In this document: positions 1 to 11,279 of the stretch, one piece after another | How the letters are laid out: every line of letters begins with the position of its first letter | How positions within the stretch are numbered: position 1 is the first letter of the stretch | Assembly (NCBI RefSeq): GCF_002940065.1 | Contig: NZ_MDEJ01000009.1 | Span: 1-56,334, forward strand | Direction of reading: 5' to 3' | DNA length: 56,334 nt | Source of the DNA: Xanthomonas populi | Lineage (GTDB): Bacteria; Pseudomonadota; Gammaproteobacteria; Xanthomonadales; Xanthomonadaceae | Made by a program: the position numbers and the translations under genes | Notes under the pieces: model-generated | Seen by the model: the letters and a program-made list of their open reading frames with translations, nothing else | Database searches by the model: none | Told to the model about the DNA's origin: nothing

Positions 1-121
1 CGCTGATTTTTTGAAGGTATGGTCATCATCCAGTGCGTGTCACCACGGCTACGACTTGGTTGTTCGAGGTGCCCATAAGTCTGCATGGTGCGGGTTTTTG
101 TCGATGCTTCGCCCAACAAAA

Positions 122-197
122 TGCCCGCGTCGTTGCCGAGGCGGGCAGTGGGATCTACAACTGTTTGCGCGGGGTGCTCCCGCACCCCTCTGTAGAT
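122..197. repeat. two adjacent GC-rich hairpins in element-derived DNA
   Basis: The first hairpin has arms TGCCCGC (122-128) and GCGGGCA (141-147). The second has an inner stem GGGGTGC/GCACCCC (171-177 and 182-188, 4-base loop) enclosed by ATCTACA/TGTAGAT (153-159 and 191-197). No convincing gene covers this stretch. In filamentous phages the non-coding region holds replication and packaging hairpins, so this could be such a remnant, but it could also be a factor-independent terminator for the minus-strand genes to its right. There is no clear T-tract on either side. Confidence 0.4.
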
Positions 198-200
198 ACT

Positions 201-212
201 TCCGTGACGCGT
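201..212. promoter_or_regulatory. 12-bp palindrome GTGACGCGTCAC, copy 1
   Basis: A perfect 12-bp dyad that also occurs at 2287-2298. Both copies lie just after the 3' end of a minus-strand cassette gene. The repeated perfect symmetry in the two related cassettes suggests a binding site for an element-encoded regulator. This is inference from position and symmetry only. Confidence 0.4.
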
Positions 213-484
213 CACATAAACACTACGCGGCGATCGCCACCCTCGTTGAGCGAGTTGACACAAATCTCGAGCTTGGCTGGCCAGATGCGACCAAAGCGGA
301 CTGCAAGATCTGGTCGATCAATGGTCTTCCAGAAGAAAAAGAAGACCCGCATGTACTTGAGCATGGCCCACCAATGAGGCTTGAGGATAGGGAACGTGAC
401 TGAGCGGTAGAAGCCCAAAACACCATAGCGATAGTTGCGTAAGCGGCGATGACAACGAGCGCGAAATCGGGTGCGCGGATGCAT
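212..484 (-). pseudogene. small membrane protein of the mobile element, apparently frameshifted
   Basis: The frame ending at 212 encodes a hydrophobic, aromatic-rich segment followed by a basic tail ending in GGDRRVVFM. The frame one base away, upstream to about 480, encodes a typical membrane segment (ALVVIAAYATIAMVFWA). Joining the two at the TTTTGGGC run near 410-420 would give one plausible small inner-membrane protein of about 90 residues, so a single-base indel is likely. It lies downstream of the RHH gene on the same strand, where filamentous-type elements carry small membrane proteins. No family was recognised. Confidence 0.35.
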
Positions 485-517
485 AGTTCCCCCTGTATTT
501 GGTGATGCGTTACGAAA

Positions 518-1057
518 TTAGAACTCAAGCTGTGAGCGAGAGTTTTGCCATCGGCGCTCGGAGTAGCTCTCCGCGGCTACGTACTCATGCTGAAAAGAGG
601 CTCCAAGGACTCCGGCAGGAACGACGCGGTCTGGACATAGAAGAAAGACGGCCATTCGTGGGCAAGGCATGCCTCGGATCTCACCTCCGTGGTTCGTACA
701 CGTGTGACCAGGCCGGGCTTTGACACTGAGCTTGTTCTTGCCAGGACCGGGCAGGGGGGCGTCGCGCCCACCCATCGCTGAAGCTCCAGGTTGTCGCGAC
801 GCCCAAGCTGGGCGGGTGTTATCGAGCGCATTGCGCATGCCAGGCGACGAAGCAACGAGCTGAGGGAGTGGATCGTGCGGCTTGGCAGGCACCTGAGGCT
901 TTTCACCATCGAGGTACTGGCGGACAGCCATCGATACAAGGGCGTTGAGCGAGATGCCGAGGGTCTTGGCTTTAGTCGACGCTTCAGTCTTGAGCGGCTC
1001 AACAAGGCGGACGTTGGGAGCCGTCTTGCGGGCACCCGTGAGGATCTCGACCTTCAT
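518..1057 (-). CDS. ribbon-helix-helix regulator with decayed SEC-C tail
   Basis: Residues 15-50 fit a ribbon-helix-helix DNA-binding fold: a short strand followed by two helices (KTEASTKAKTLGISLNALVS then MAVRQYL), as in Arc/CopG-type regulators. Residues 97-109 (GRDAPLPGPGKNK) resemble a SEC-C zinc motif that has lost its cysteines. A reading frame one base away still shows PCP at this place, so the tail has probably been frameshifted and the last 70 residues are likely out of frame. The ATG overlaps the TGA of the XafT-like gene upstream (ATGA at 1054-1057), so the two are translationally coupled. It is the paralogue of the gene at 2302-2649. Probable role is repression of the element's own genes. 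Confidence 0.6.
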   Translation of the reverse strand: MKVEILTGARKTAPNVRLVEPLKTEASTKAKTLGISLNALVSMAVRQYLDGEKPQVPAKPHDPLPQLVASSPGMRNALDNTRPAWASRQPGASAMGGRDAPLPGPGKNKLSVKARPGHTCTNHGGEIRGMPCPRMAVFLLCPDRVVPAGVLGASFQHEYVAAESYSERRWQNSRSQLEF

Positions 1058-1677
1058 GCGTGGCTCCGTTCTGACTTTTGGCCCGTGTTACTGCTCGGGC
1101 CAACCGGTGGTCGGCCGGCTGCAGCTACGAAGGTCATGCGGCGATCGAGGACAACGGAGCTCTTATTGACCGGCCCAGCCGGTGAAAAGGTCCCAGATGT
1201 GTCGACACCCTGTAGACACCTGGTAGACACAGGTGCTTTGACGATCCAGTTCGGAGCCTGGCAATGATATGCCATCGCCGTGGCCACGAGGACTGGAGGC
1301 CCGTCACGCCGGCGCGCACGCTCATTGCGGAACTCCTGCGCCTGCAGGACGAGGAAGGACCACCAAGCCAGGTCGACGGATCGCAGCTCACGGCCTTCAG
1401 GAGTGACCAGGACGTCGCCAAGGATCTGGAAGCCTGACCAGGCAGGTCCGAGCAGCTTGCGGCCACGCAGGACGCGCATCAGCTTGTAGGCGCTGTACGG
1501 GATCTCCGATCGAGCAGACTCCCAGTTGGCGATGGTCCTGACGCTAACGCGCAGCAGCTGGGCGCAGGCCTTGACCGTCAGTGACTGCATCAGCCTGGCA
1601 GTGCGGAACTGTTCTGCCTGGTGCTGGAGCTGCAGTGCAGATGGCCGGCCGCGCCCCCTAAAGGGGACACGGCCCAT
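1054..1677 (-). CDS. XafT-like Xer recombination activation factor (VC1465 family)
   Basis: Residues 32-65 form a helix-turn-helix of the type LLRVSVRTIANWE, followed by a conserved stretch ending in TPEGRELRSVDLAWWSFLV. This pattern is what I know from the VC1465/XafT family. XafT is carried by the Vibrio satellite phage TLC and stimulates XerD directly, so that integration or excision at dif can proceed. The ATG at 1677 sits next to the XerC arm of a dif-like site (1676-1703), with no room for a normal leader, so transcription must enter across the site. The region after about residue 115 is less typical. The 3' end overlaps the RHH gene. Function is inferred from the family, and the enzyme partners XerC/XerD are host proteins. 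Confidence 0.65.
   Translation of the reverse strand: MGRVPFRGRGRPSALQLQHQAEQFRTARLMQSLTVKACAQLLRVSVRTIANWESARSEIPYSAYKLMRVLRGRKLLGPAWSGFQILGDVLVTPEGRELRSVDLAWWSFLVLQAQEFRNERARRRDGPPVLVATAMAYHCQAPNWIVKAPVSTRCLQGVDTSGTFSPAGPVNKSSVVLDRRMTFVAAAGRPPVGPSSNTGQKSERSHA
1200..1232. repeat. three tandem 11-bp repeats, likely RHH operator
   Basis: Three consecutive units, TGTCGACACCC, TGTAGACACCT and GGTAGACACAG, share a core GTAGACAC. They lie in the 3' part of the XafT-like gene, about 145 bp upstream of the RHH start codon. RHH proteins bind short direct repeats cooperatively, so an autoregulatory operator is plausible. A comparable array precedes the second RHH gene. Confidence 0.5.
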
Positions 1678-1703
1678 TTCGCATAATATATATTATGTCC
1701 GAC
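1676..1703. other. dif-like XerC/XerD recombination site
   Basis: The site has the 11-6-11 layout of dif: ATTTCGCATAA (1676-1686), central TATATA (1687-1692) and TTATGTCCGAC (1693-1703). The inner arms CGCATAA and TTATGT match bacterial dif, while the outer bases (ATTT and CCGAC) deviate from the usual chromosomal form. That fits an attachment site left by an integrative element better than the pristine chromosomal dif, but the chromosomal site itself is not excluded. The XafT-like start codon abuts it. Xanthomonas filamentous phages such as Cf1 and phiLf are known to integrate by this route. Confidence 0.75.
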
Positions 1704-1973
1704 CCGGTTCTGTGTCTTCATATGCGTGCCGCCTCCAACGCGGCCCTGAGTGCTGCCGGTGGTTGCTGCCACCGGCAAGAATTGCCCTGATAGGCATGAA
1801 AAAACGGGTCAGCAGTCGGGTTAGCGCCCGGCCCTGGCCCGCACTCTTGCGCGGCTCCAGCCGCTAAGTGCAGAGCGGCGCATCCATGCGCCATACCCGC
1901 AGGGGCGCAGCCCCTGCACCCCACAAGCAGCCACACAGCGACTATCGCCGTGCTGACCGCTAAGCGGAAATGG
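1704..1973. other. intergenic stretch with GC hairpin beside the dif-like site
   Basis: No supported gene. It contains a strong hairpin with arms GCAGGGGC (1899-1906) and GCCCCTGC (1910-1917) around a 3-base loop. Such hairpins accompany replication or packaging regions in filamentous phages, but they are also common as terminators. Minus-strand transcription of the 97-codon gene would run through it. Short open frames here have no recognisable content. Confidence 0.3.
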
Positions 1974-2267
1974 TCAACCAACACGAGGGCCGCCATCGGC
2001 CCGCGCACGCACCCTCGCTCGGTCGCTCCGTTGCATGCTCCGTCCGGAGGCGGCCAAGTCATATCGTTCACGATATGCAGCGGATAACCGGCGTTGCGCC
2101 TGTGCCAACCAGGTCTCACAGTCCTCTACAACAGAGGCCATGGCGATCCGCTCAGCGATCGACACGGCACCCTCAGCATTGCGCTCAGCGCGAACGGCAT
2201 AGGCCGCTGCAACAACCTCCTGCAGTCGAGTGACCGCCTGACGCAGGTAATCGATATCGGCGCTCAC
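1974..2267 (-). CDS. hypothetical protein of the mobile element
   Basis: A 97-codon frame starting with GTG. The first 70 residues look helical and soluble (LRQAVTRLQEVVAAAYAVRA, later ETWLAQAQRRLSAAY), suggesting a small coiled-coil or helical-bundle protein. The C-terminal 25 residues are arginine-rich and less protein-like. It follows the RHH-SEC-C gene on the same strand after a gap holding the palindrome at 2287-2298, which may be its operator. A perfect dyad CATATCGT-TC-ACGATATG (2060-2077) lies inside the frame. I do not recognise the family. Confidence 0.4.
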   Translation of the reverse strand: MSADIDYLRQAVTRLQEVVAAAYAVRAERNAEGAVSIAERIAMASVVEDCETWLAQAQRRLSAAYRERYDLAASGRSMQRSDRARVRARADGGPRVG

Positions 2268-2286
2268 ATGCCACCGCCGGCATTTC

Positions 2287-2298
2287 GTGACGCGTCAC
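2287..2298. promoter_or_regulatory. 12-bp palindrome GTGACGCGTCAC, copy 2
   Basis: Identical to the site at 201-212. It sits between the stop of the RHH-SEC-C gene and the start of the 97-codon gene, about 20 bp upstream of that start on the minus strand, which suits an operator. Basis: exact repetition and position. Confidence 0.4.
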
Positions 2299-2301
2299 GA
2301 T

Positions 2302-2649
2302 TTAGGTCCACTCCGGATGGCATTGCTTGGCCTTCTTGCCGCTGCCGCAGGGGCACGGCTCGTTCCGCCCTACACGGGGCCTGCCTGCTGGAGTCGAGAG
2401 CAAGCGGCTCACAGCAGGAGGTGGCGCAGCCGGAGGCTGCACGGGAGGAGCCTGTTTGACCGGCTTTGCTGGCCTGGGCGACTGCATCCCATTGCTTAGG
2501 GCAGCAGGAAGGTAGGTGCGAAGGACAAGAATCGCTGCGGTATTGAGTGGAACACCCAACGACTCGGAATACTGCTGGAGTTGCGCTTTCAGATCGGGCG
2601 GAAGCCGAAGATTTAGCCGTTCTCGTGGAGCTTTGGTTGATTCGTTCAT
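2302..2649 (-). CDS. ribbon-helix-helix protein with C-terminal SEC-C zinc motif
   Basis: 115 residues. Residues 10-47 ([20 protein letters not shown] and the next helix) fit a ribbon-helix-helix DNA-binding fold. A proline/alanine-rich linker (55-85) leads to [18 protein letters not shown] at 94-111, a textbook SEC-C motif with its Cys-x-Cys...Cys-His zinc ligands. The SEC-C motif is best known from SecA and is also found as a binding module in many small proteins. The fusion suggests a regulator whose zinc tail contacts another protein or nucleic acid. The ATG at 2649 directly adjoins tandem 11-bp repeats at 2650-2671, so it probably represses itself. Confidence 0.7.
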   Translation of the reverse strand: MNESTKAPRERLNLRLPPDLKAQLQQYSESLGVPLNTAAILVLRTYLPAALSNGMQSPRPAKPVKQAPPVQPPAAPPPAVSRLLSTPAGRPRVGRNEPCPCGSGKKAKQCHPEWT

Positions 2650-2671
2650 GGCACCAGTTTGGCACCACTTT
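2650..2671. repeat. two tandem 11-bp repeats abutting an RHH start codon
   Basis: On the minus strand the units read AAAGTGGTGCC then AAACTGGTGCC, ending at the base before the ATG. The same pair, with one change (AAAATGGTGCC), recurs at 2855-2876. Direct 11-bp spacing equals one helical turn and suits cooperative RHH dimers. A bound repressor here would block initiation. Confidence 0.5.
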
Positions 2672-2854
2672 CAGCGCATGGGAAGCAAAACCGAGGTTTC
2701 TGAATCCACTGACTCCCCTGTTAGACGAGGGGAGTCTTCCCGAAGCAGCCAAGGCAACCCAAGAATCACACGGAAACCATTGCAGCGCAAGGGTTTCGAC
2801 GCAGAACAACTCCCGCTTCGCAGAGTCGTACTGCGCCGTCCTGAGTGTCATAAC

Positions 2855-2876
2855 GGCACCATTTTGGCACCACTTT
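2855..2876. repeat. two tandem 11-bp repeats, upstream copy
   Basis: Minus-strand units AAAGTGGTGCC and AAAATGGTGCC, matching the array at 2650-2671 in 21 of 22 positions and lying 205 bp further upstream. A pair of operators at this distance could be joined by looping. Inference from repetition and location. Confidence 0.45.
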
Positions 2877-2953
2877 GGCGCAGGCCGAGCAGATGAGAGG
2901 ATTTGGAACTGTTTCTTTAGGGCATCAAGCTCACGAAGCAGCGGCCCCATCAT

Positions 2954-6724
<3,771 letters not shown>

Positions 6725-6756
6725 CCGCCGCCCGCGCCGGTTCGCAAGGATCCACC

Positions 6757-7749
6757 ATGCCGTCCCGTCCAATGCTCTGCGTCGACGACGAATCCAGCAA
6801 CCTGGCGACGCTGCGCCAGCTGTTGCGAGACGATTTCCCGCTGGTGTTCGCCAAATCCGGCGGCGAAGCGTTGGACGCGGTGAGACGCCACGCGCCGGCA
6901 CTGATCCTGCTGGATGTCGAATTACCCGACATGGACGGGTATGCGGTAGCGCGCACGCTCAAGCAGCAGCCCTCCAGCATCACCATCCCGATCCTGTTCG
7001 TGATCTCGCGCAGCAGCGAACACGACGAGCGTGTGGGGCTGGAAGCGGGCGCGGCCGATTACGTCAGCAAGCCCTACTCGCCAGCGTTGCTCAAGGCACG
7101 CATCGCCACCCAACTGACGCTGACCGAAAACGCGCGCCTGGCGCAGCAATACCGCGATGCGATCCATCTGCTCGGTACCGCCGGCCAAGGCCAGGACGCC
7201 GACACCGGCGCGCATATCTGGCGCATGGCCGCGTATACGCGCGTGCTGGCCGAAACAGTGGGTTGGTCAACGCAGCAGGCGCAGCTGCTGCAAGACGCCG
7301 CGCCGCTGCACGACGCCGGCAAGATCGCGGTTCCCGGCAGCACCCTGCACAAGCCCGATTCGCTGGACGAACACGAACGCTCGGTGGTGCGGCAGCATCC
7401 GCAGGTGGGGCACGATTTGCTGCGCCACGGCCGCGGCCCGATGTTTCGACTGGCCGCAGAAATCGCGCTGCATCATCACGAATGCTGGGACGGCAGCGGC
7501 TACCCCAGGGGCTTGGCAGGCGATGCCATTCCCGAAGCGGCGCGCATCGTGGCAGTGGCCGACGTCTTCGACGCGCTATGCGGGCGGCGCGCCTACAAGG
7601 CCCCATGGGCGGTGGAAGACGCCATGCGCAAGCTTGAAAGCATGGCCGGCAAACAACTGGAACCGCGCCTGGTGCAGCATTTCCGCCAGGCATTGCCGAA
7701 GATCCTGCACATCAAGGACGCCTGGGACAGCCCGGCCGCACAGCATTGA
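6757..7749 (+). CDS. response regulator with HD-GYP output domain
   Basis: 330 residues. A receiver domain comes first (acidic pocket VDDES near residue 10, phospho-acceptor Asp 53 in LLDVELPDMDGY, conserved Lys in SKPY). An HD-GYP domain follows (HDAGK with His 185/Asp 186, then HHHECWDGSGYPRGL). HD-GYP domains with these residues usually hydrolyse cyclic di-GMP, and in Xanthomonas this class (RpfG is the model) links signalling to virulence and biofilm. AAGGA upstream of the ATG decides this start. It follows the hybrid kinase closely, so the two form an operon and a phosphorelay pair. Activity is inferred. Confidence 0.88.
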   Translation: MPSRPMLCVDDESSNLATLRQLLRDDFPLVFAKSGGEALDAVRRHAPALILLDVELPDMDGYAVARTLKQQPSSITIPILFVISRSSEHDERVGLEAGAADYVSKPYSPALLKARIATQLTLTENARLAQQYRDAIHLLGTAGQGQDADTGAHIWRMAAYTRVLAETVGWSTQQAQLLQDAAPLHDAGKIAVPGSTLHKPDSLDEHERSVVRQHPQVGHDLLRHGRGPMFRLAAEIALHHHECWDGSGYPRGLAGDAIPEAARIVAVADVFDALCGRRAYKAPWAVEDAMRKLESMAGKQLEPRLVQHFRQALPKILHIKDAWDSPAAQH

Positions 7750-7785
7750 TCTGAAAGCTATCGACAACACCTTCCTTTTTGCGAT

Positions 7786-7816
7786 GGGAGAAGGTGGCGC
7801 ATAGCGCCGGATGAGG
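7786..7816. repeat. partial dispersed Xanthomonas intergenic repeat
   Basis: GGGAGAAGGTGGCGC followed by ATAGCGCCGGATGAGG resembles the repeat arm found at 38516-38523. It contains a small hairpin GGCGC-ata-GCGCC. The copy is incomplete on its left side and may serve as a weak terminator for the preceding operon. Confidence 0.4.
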
Positions 7817-8094
7817 GGATGACCAGCCGGGGTACGACCAGCCGGCGCGCTATCACTGCGCGCGCTCTACATCAGCATCAGCGCCCCGGCTACCCATCTC
7901 GGCATCAACGCCGACACCCCAACATCCAGACCAGCGTGTCTACATCAACACGCATGCACCGTTCCACCCCACGCGCTTGAACCTCGGCCCACACGAGCGG
8001 ACAATACTCAGGTTGCGCCAGGCGCGGGCCGATCCGGTCGCCGTCTGCGGCGCCATCGATGCGGCCCCGCAGCGGCCCCGCAACCGAGAGTCCG

Positions 8095-9525
8095 ATGTCC
8101 TCCAGCGTGTCCGAGGCCGGCGTCACGCCGCTTCCGCGTTATCCCGATTACCGCATCATCTCGCTGATCCTGGCCTGCGCCATTTTCATGGAGCAGATGG
8201 ACGCCACGGTGCTGGCGACCGCGCTGCCGACCCTGGCGCGCGACTTCGGCGTCGCCGCGCCGGCCATGAGCATCGCCATGACCAGTTACCTGCTGGCGCT
8301 GGCGGTGCTGATTCCGGCCAGTGGCGCCATCGCCGACCGCCTCGGCCTGCGTCGCGTATTTGGCGCATCGATCTGGGTGTTCGTTGGCGGCTCGATCCTG
8401 TGTTCGCTGGCCGACAGTCTGCCCATCATGGTCGCCGCGCGCGTGCTGCAAGGCGCCGGCGGCGCGATGATGGCCCCGCTAGGCCGGCTGATCCTGTTGC
8501 GTACCGTGGAGCGCCGGCACCTGGTGTCGGCGATGGCCTGGACATTGGTGCCGGCCTTTATCGGCCCGATGCTGGGCCCGCCGCTGGGCGGATTTTTCGT
8601 CTCGTGTCTGGATTGGCGCTGGATTTTCTACATCAACGTGCCGATCGGCATCGCCGGCTTTTTGCTGGTGCGACGTTTCATCCCGGATATTCCCAGCGAA
8701 TCGGCCCCCGCACGCTTCGACCTGCGCGGCTTCGTGCTGTGCGGAACCGCATTGGGCTGCCTGTTGTTCGGCCTGGAAATGGTCAGCCAGGAAAACGGCA
8801 TCGGCGAGGCGAGCTGGCTGTTGGCGATCGGCGGCGCTGCGGCAGTTGGGTATCTGTGGCATGCGCGCCATCACCCTGCCCCGTTGCTGGATCTGACACT
8901 GCTGCGGATCGACTCGTTCCGGCTGTCGGTGATCGGTGGTGCGCTGATGCGCATCACCCAGGGCGCGCATCCGTTCCTGCTGCCGCTGCTGTTCCAGATC
9001 GGCTTCGGCATGAGCGCCGCGCACAGCGGGCGCTTGATCCTGGCCACCGCGCTCGGCGCACTGCTGATGCGCAGCCTCACCCCGCAGTTACTGCGCCGCT
9101 TCGGCTATCGCAACAGCCTGATCGGCAACGGCGTGCTCGCCAGCCTGGGCTACATGGTGTGCGCCTTTTTCAGGCCCGACTGGCCACCGGCGCTGATGTT
9201 CGGCCTGCTGCTGTGCTGCGGCGCCTTCATGTCGTTCCAGTTCGCCGCCTACAACACCATCGCTTACGAAAACGTGCCTGCCTGGCGCATGAGCCGTGCC
9301 AGCAGCCTGTACACCACCTTGCAGCAGCTGATGCTGTCGGTGGGCGTGTGCGCTGGCGCGATGATCCTCAAACTGGCGATGCTGGCCGGCGATCACCTGC
9401 AACCGCAGCAACGCGATTTCTCGCTGGCCTTCTGCGTAGTCAGCCTGATCTCGCTCAGCGCCACCTGGTGGCATGTGCGCTTCGACAAGCATGCCGGGCA
9501 GGAAATGAGCGGGCATCGGGCTTAG
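8095..9525 (+). CDS. MFS multidrug exporter, DHA2 (EmrB/QacA-like) family
   Basis: 476 residues with about 14 hydrophobic segments. The N-terminal helix carries MEQMDATVLATALPTLARDF, the D-x-T motif of DHA2 exporters. Motif A (ADRLGLRRVFG) lies in the first cytoplasmic loop, followed by a motif C-like stretch (GPMLGPPLGGFF). Such proteins use the proton gradient to expel drugs or toxic metabolites across the inner membrane. ATG 8095 is preferred over the upstream in-frame ATG at 8059 because the conserved protein begins here. No adaptor or regulator gene adjoins it. Substrate unknown. Confidence 0.85.
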   Translation: MSSSVSEAGVTPLPRYPDYRIISLILACAIFMEQMDATVLATALPTLARDFGVAAPAMSIAMTSYLLALAVLIPASGAIADRLGLRRVFGASIWVFVGGSILCSLADSLPIMVAARVLQGAGGAMMAPLGRLILLRTVERRHLVSAMAWTLVPAFIGPMLGPPLGGFFVSCLDWRWIFYINVPIGIAGFLLVRRFIPDIPSESAPARFDLRGFVLCGTALGCLLFGLEMVSQENGIGEASWLLAIGGAAAVGYLWHARHHPAPLLDLTLLRIDSFRLSVIGGALMRITQGAHPFLLPLLFQIGFGMSAAHSGRLILATALGALLMRSLTPQLLRRFGYRNSLIGNGVLASLGYMVCAFFRPDWPPALMFGLLLCCGAFMSFQFAAYNTIAYENVPAWRMSRASSLYTTLQQLMLSVGVCAGAMILKLAMLAGDHLQPQQRDFSLAFCVVSLISLSATWWHVRFDKHAGQEMSGHRA

Positions 9526-10225
9526 GCATTAGGACCGCCCGCCTGCAATCGAAAACCATCAGAAAATCGCGTAATGTCCTCCGATAACCAAGCTTGAAAA
9601 CCGGCGGCTTAATGCATGAAATTGTATGTCTACATTGATTAATGCGCTTGGAACTACATTGTCCAGCATGGGATAGACCTTAAAAAGTAGCTACCCCCGC
9701 AACGTTACGAGATATGCGTTACCACCGAGATCGAAATTGAGCTAGCGGCAATTCCCGACATCGGTGCTGACGGGTCCGACAAAAGCAACCTGAAACAGTC
9801 GATCCAGAAACTAAGAGAGCAGAATACGGTAAAGATTACCCGCCCTTTCGGATTCGCAGCCCCCTACGGAGGCTTCGGACAAGGCACTTTTCAGTCAGCA
9901 CAAGAATAGAGAGTGGCACGCAAAACACTACCTGGCAGATCCACCACGCAAGCGCAAAGCCTCAGGCCTGCCAGCCGGAACGACTGATGCAGACCTGGCT
10001 AGAAGTGCGAGTGATGCAGTCGTTCTTACTGCTGAAAGCGCGCAAAAGTCCGGCCCGCTCAAATCCGCAGCGAATGAAGGTAAGCACGTCATTTTTTTAG
10101 GTCAAGATTTTGAATCAAGCGGCATGAGTCTAGGGATGTACGTCACTCTCAGACTGAGAGCATCGGGATAAACATTCGCTCTCATGCCCATGAACAGCTA
10201 GAACGAGACCTTGCTTGGCATCCAG
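9526..10225. other. low-GC degenerate region after the MFS gene
   Basis: About 700 bp with visibly lower GC than its neighbours and no complete gene. It holds two overlapping start-less open frames, listed separately. Nothing else was recognised. The base composition points to acquired DNA. Confidence 0.5.
9691..10171 (+). pseudogene. debris of an unrecognised gene in two frames
   Basis: Frame one (9691-9909, 72 codons) has a protein-like stretch with KSNLKQSIQKLREQNTVKI and no start codon. Frame two (9833-10171, 112 codons) continues with SQHKNREWHAKHYLADPPRK and later EGKHVIFLGQDF, also without a start. The overlap of two plausible frames suggests one gene broken by an indel around 9835-9905 and lacking its 5' end. 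The family is unknown. Confidence 0.35.
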
Positions 10226-10541
10226 GAACCTCTGAACAACGCACCCAAGATGCGCGACACTATCCGCTCACGTTGAGGAAGCGTCCATGCAACTGACGTT
10301 CGGTGACGCTGAGGGCCTGGGCAAGCGCAAACAGACCCGCCGCCAGATCTTCCTGGCCGAGATGGAGCAGGTCGTACCGTGGCAGCAATTGCTCGGGCTT
10401 ATCGCGCCATACTATCCGGTGTCAAGACGCACTGATCGGCAGCCGTACGCCCTGTCCACGACGTTGAAGATTCATCTGCTGCAGCAGTGGTATGCGCTCG
10501 ACCCGGCGATGGAAGAAGCGTTGCACGAGATCCCGACCTTG
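10226..10541 (+). mobile_element. left end of an IS5-family element with truncated transposase
   Basis: From the ATG at 10287 the frame encodes MQLTFGDAEGLGKRKQTRRQ and continues to EIPTLRR, the N-terminal domain of a common Xanthomonas IS5-family transposase. After about 10541 the homology stops and the frame runs into unrelated sequence, ending at 10595. The catalytic DDE domain is absent. The likely outer end is the sequence starting GGAACCTCTGAAC near 10226. Inactive remnant. Confidence 0.75.
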
Positions 10542-10595
10542 CGGCGCGGTGCCGTAGCCCTTACTGGTTATCAGCAATCAGGTCAGCACTGGTAA

Positions 10596-10614
10596 TTGGG
10601 TGCTGAGCACCCAA
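10596..10614. terminator. perfect short hairpin at the IS breakpoint
   Basis: Arms TTGGGTGCT and AGCACCCAA around a single base. It lies downstream of the minus-strand gene ending at 10679, but there is no T-tract, so terminator function is uncertain. Confidence 0.3.
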
Positions 10615-10678
10615 CATCTCTCGCAACCAGGATGCAGAAAGTCCGTCGCCGTTCGATAACTGACGTTCGCGCTGCCTT

Positions 10679-11083
10679 TTACGATGTAGCTGCAATACGT
10701 TCTTGCAACGCATTGAGCGATTCTTTTCCCGACTCAGCCAGCGCACGCGACGCATAGAGCAAGCGGTCGGTGAGCTCGCCGTCCAAGCCAGATTGGCCAG
10801 CCTCACGGGCTGCCTCACGGGCTGCCTCACTGGCATGCAGCATTTCCAACACGCCCTGCAGGCCTAGCAAGCAGTGATCGATATGTGCGCATTTGAGAGC
10901 CAGGCCAAGTTGCATCGGCAGATCGGACCAATGGATGCCGTTGGTTGCTTCCGCACCACGTCACTCGGACAGTCGACGGAAGAACACGTCTTCATACTCC
11001 GTGGTGCGATTGGGTGCATCGGGGCTTGTGGCACGTGAATCTGATGCAGTGCTGCCCGAATGGGCAGAGTTGTTGCGCGGCAT
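10679..11083 (-). pseudogene. small hypothetical protein interrupted by an in-frame TGA
   Basis: The ATG at 11083 has a strong Shine-Dalgarno (AAGGAGAG about 7 bases upstream). The frame reads MPRNNSAHSGSTASDS to EYEDVFFRRLSE, then TGA at 10961-10963. The same frame continues for 93 codons without another stop through MQLGLALKCAHIDHCLLGLQ and a helical tail with a duplicated REAA unit (SEAAREAAREAG). It looks like one 134-residue gene with a premature stop, or two compensating indels. It resembles short Xanthomonas proteins of unknown function, with no confident family. Confidence 0.45.
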
Positions 11084-11250
11084 GATGGCTCTCCTTGGAT
11101 GATGGAGTCCGTCACCCCGCTTCCAAACGAGGTGGCGGACGGTGCGCGGTTGGAAGACCGGTCCAAGGGCCGGCGGGCCTTGCGGTCCCCGCGCACCGCC
11201 CGCCATAAAGCTGACGAGCACGCCCCGCCATCAATCAGCAAGCACAAAAA

Positions 11251-11279
11251 AAGCGCCTGCATCGACAGTGTGGGCGCTT
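11251..11279 (-). terminator. hairpin with A-run, second terminator downstream of gdhB
   Basis: Arms AAGCGCC (11251-11257) and GGCGCTT (11273-11279). The A-run just left of it becomes a U-run on minus-strand transcripts, so it can stop read-through from the glutamate dehydrogenase gene. Confidence 0.5.

Noticed and set aside
11-403. 130-codon plus-strand frame at the left end
   Set aside because: It runs through hairpins and a palindrome and its translation lacks any protein-like pattern.
1718-2119. 133-codon minus-strand frame near the dif-like site
   Set aside because: It overlaps the 97-codon gene and the GC hairpin; only one short hydrophobic stretch looks protein-like, which is not enough.
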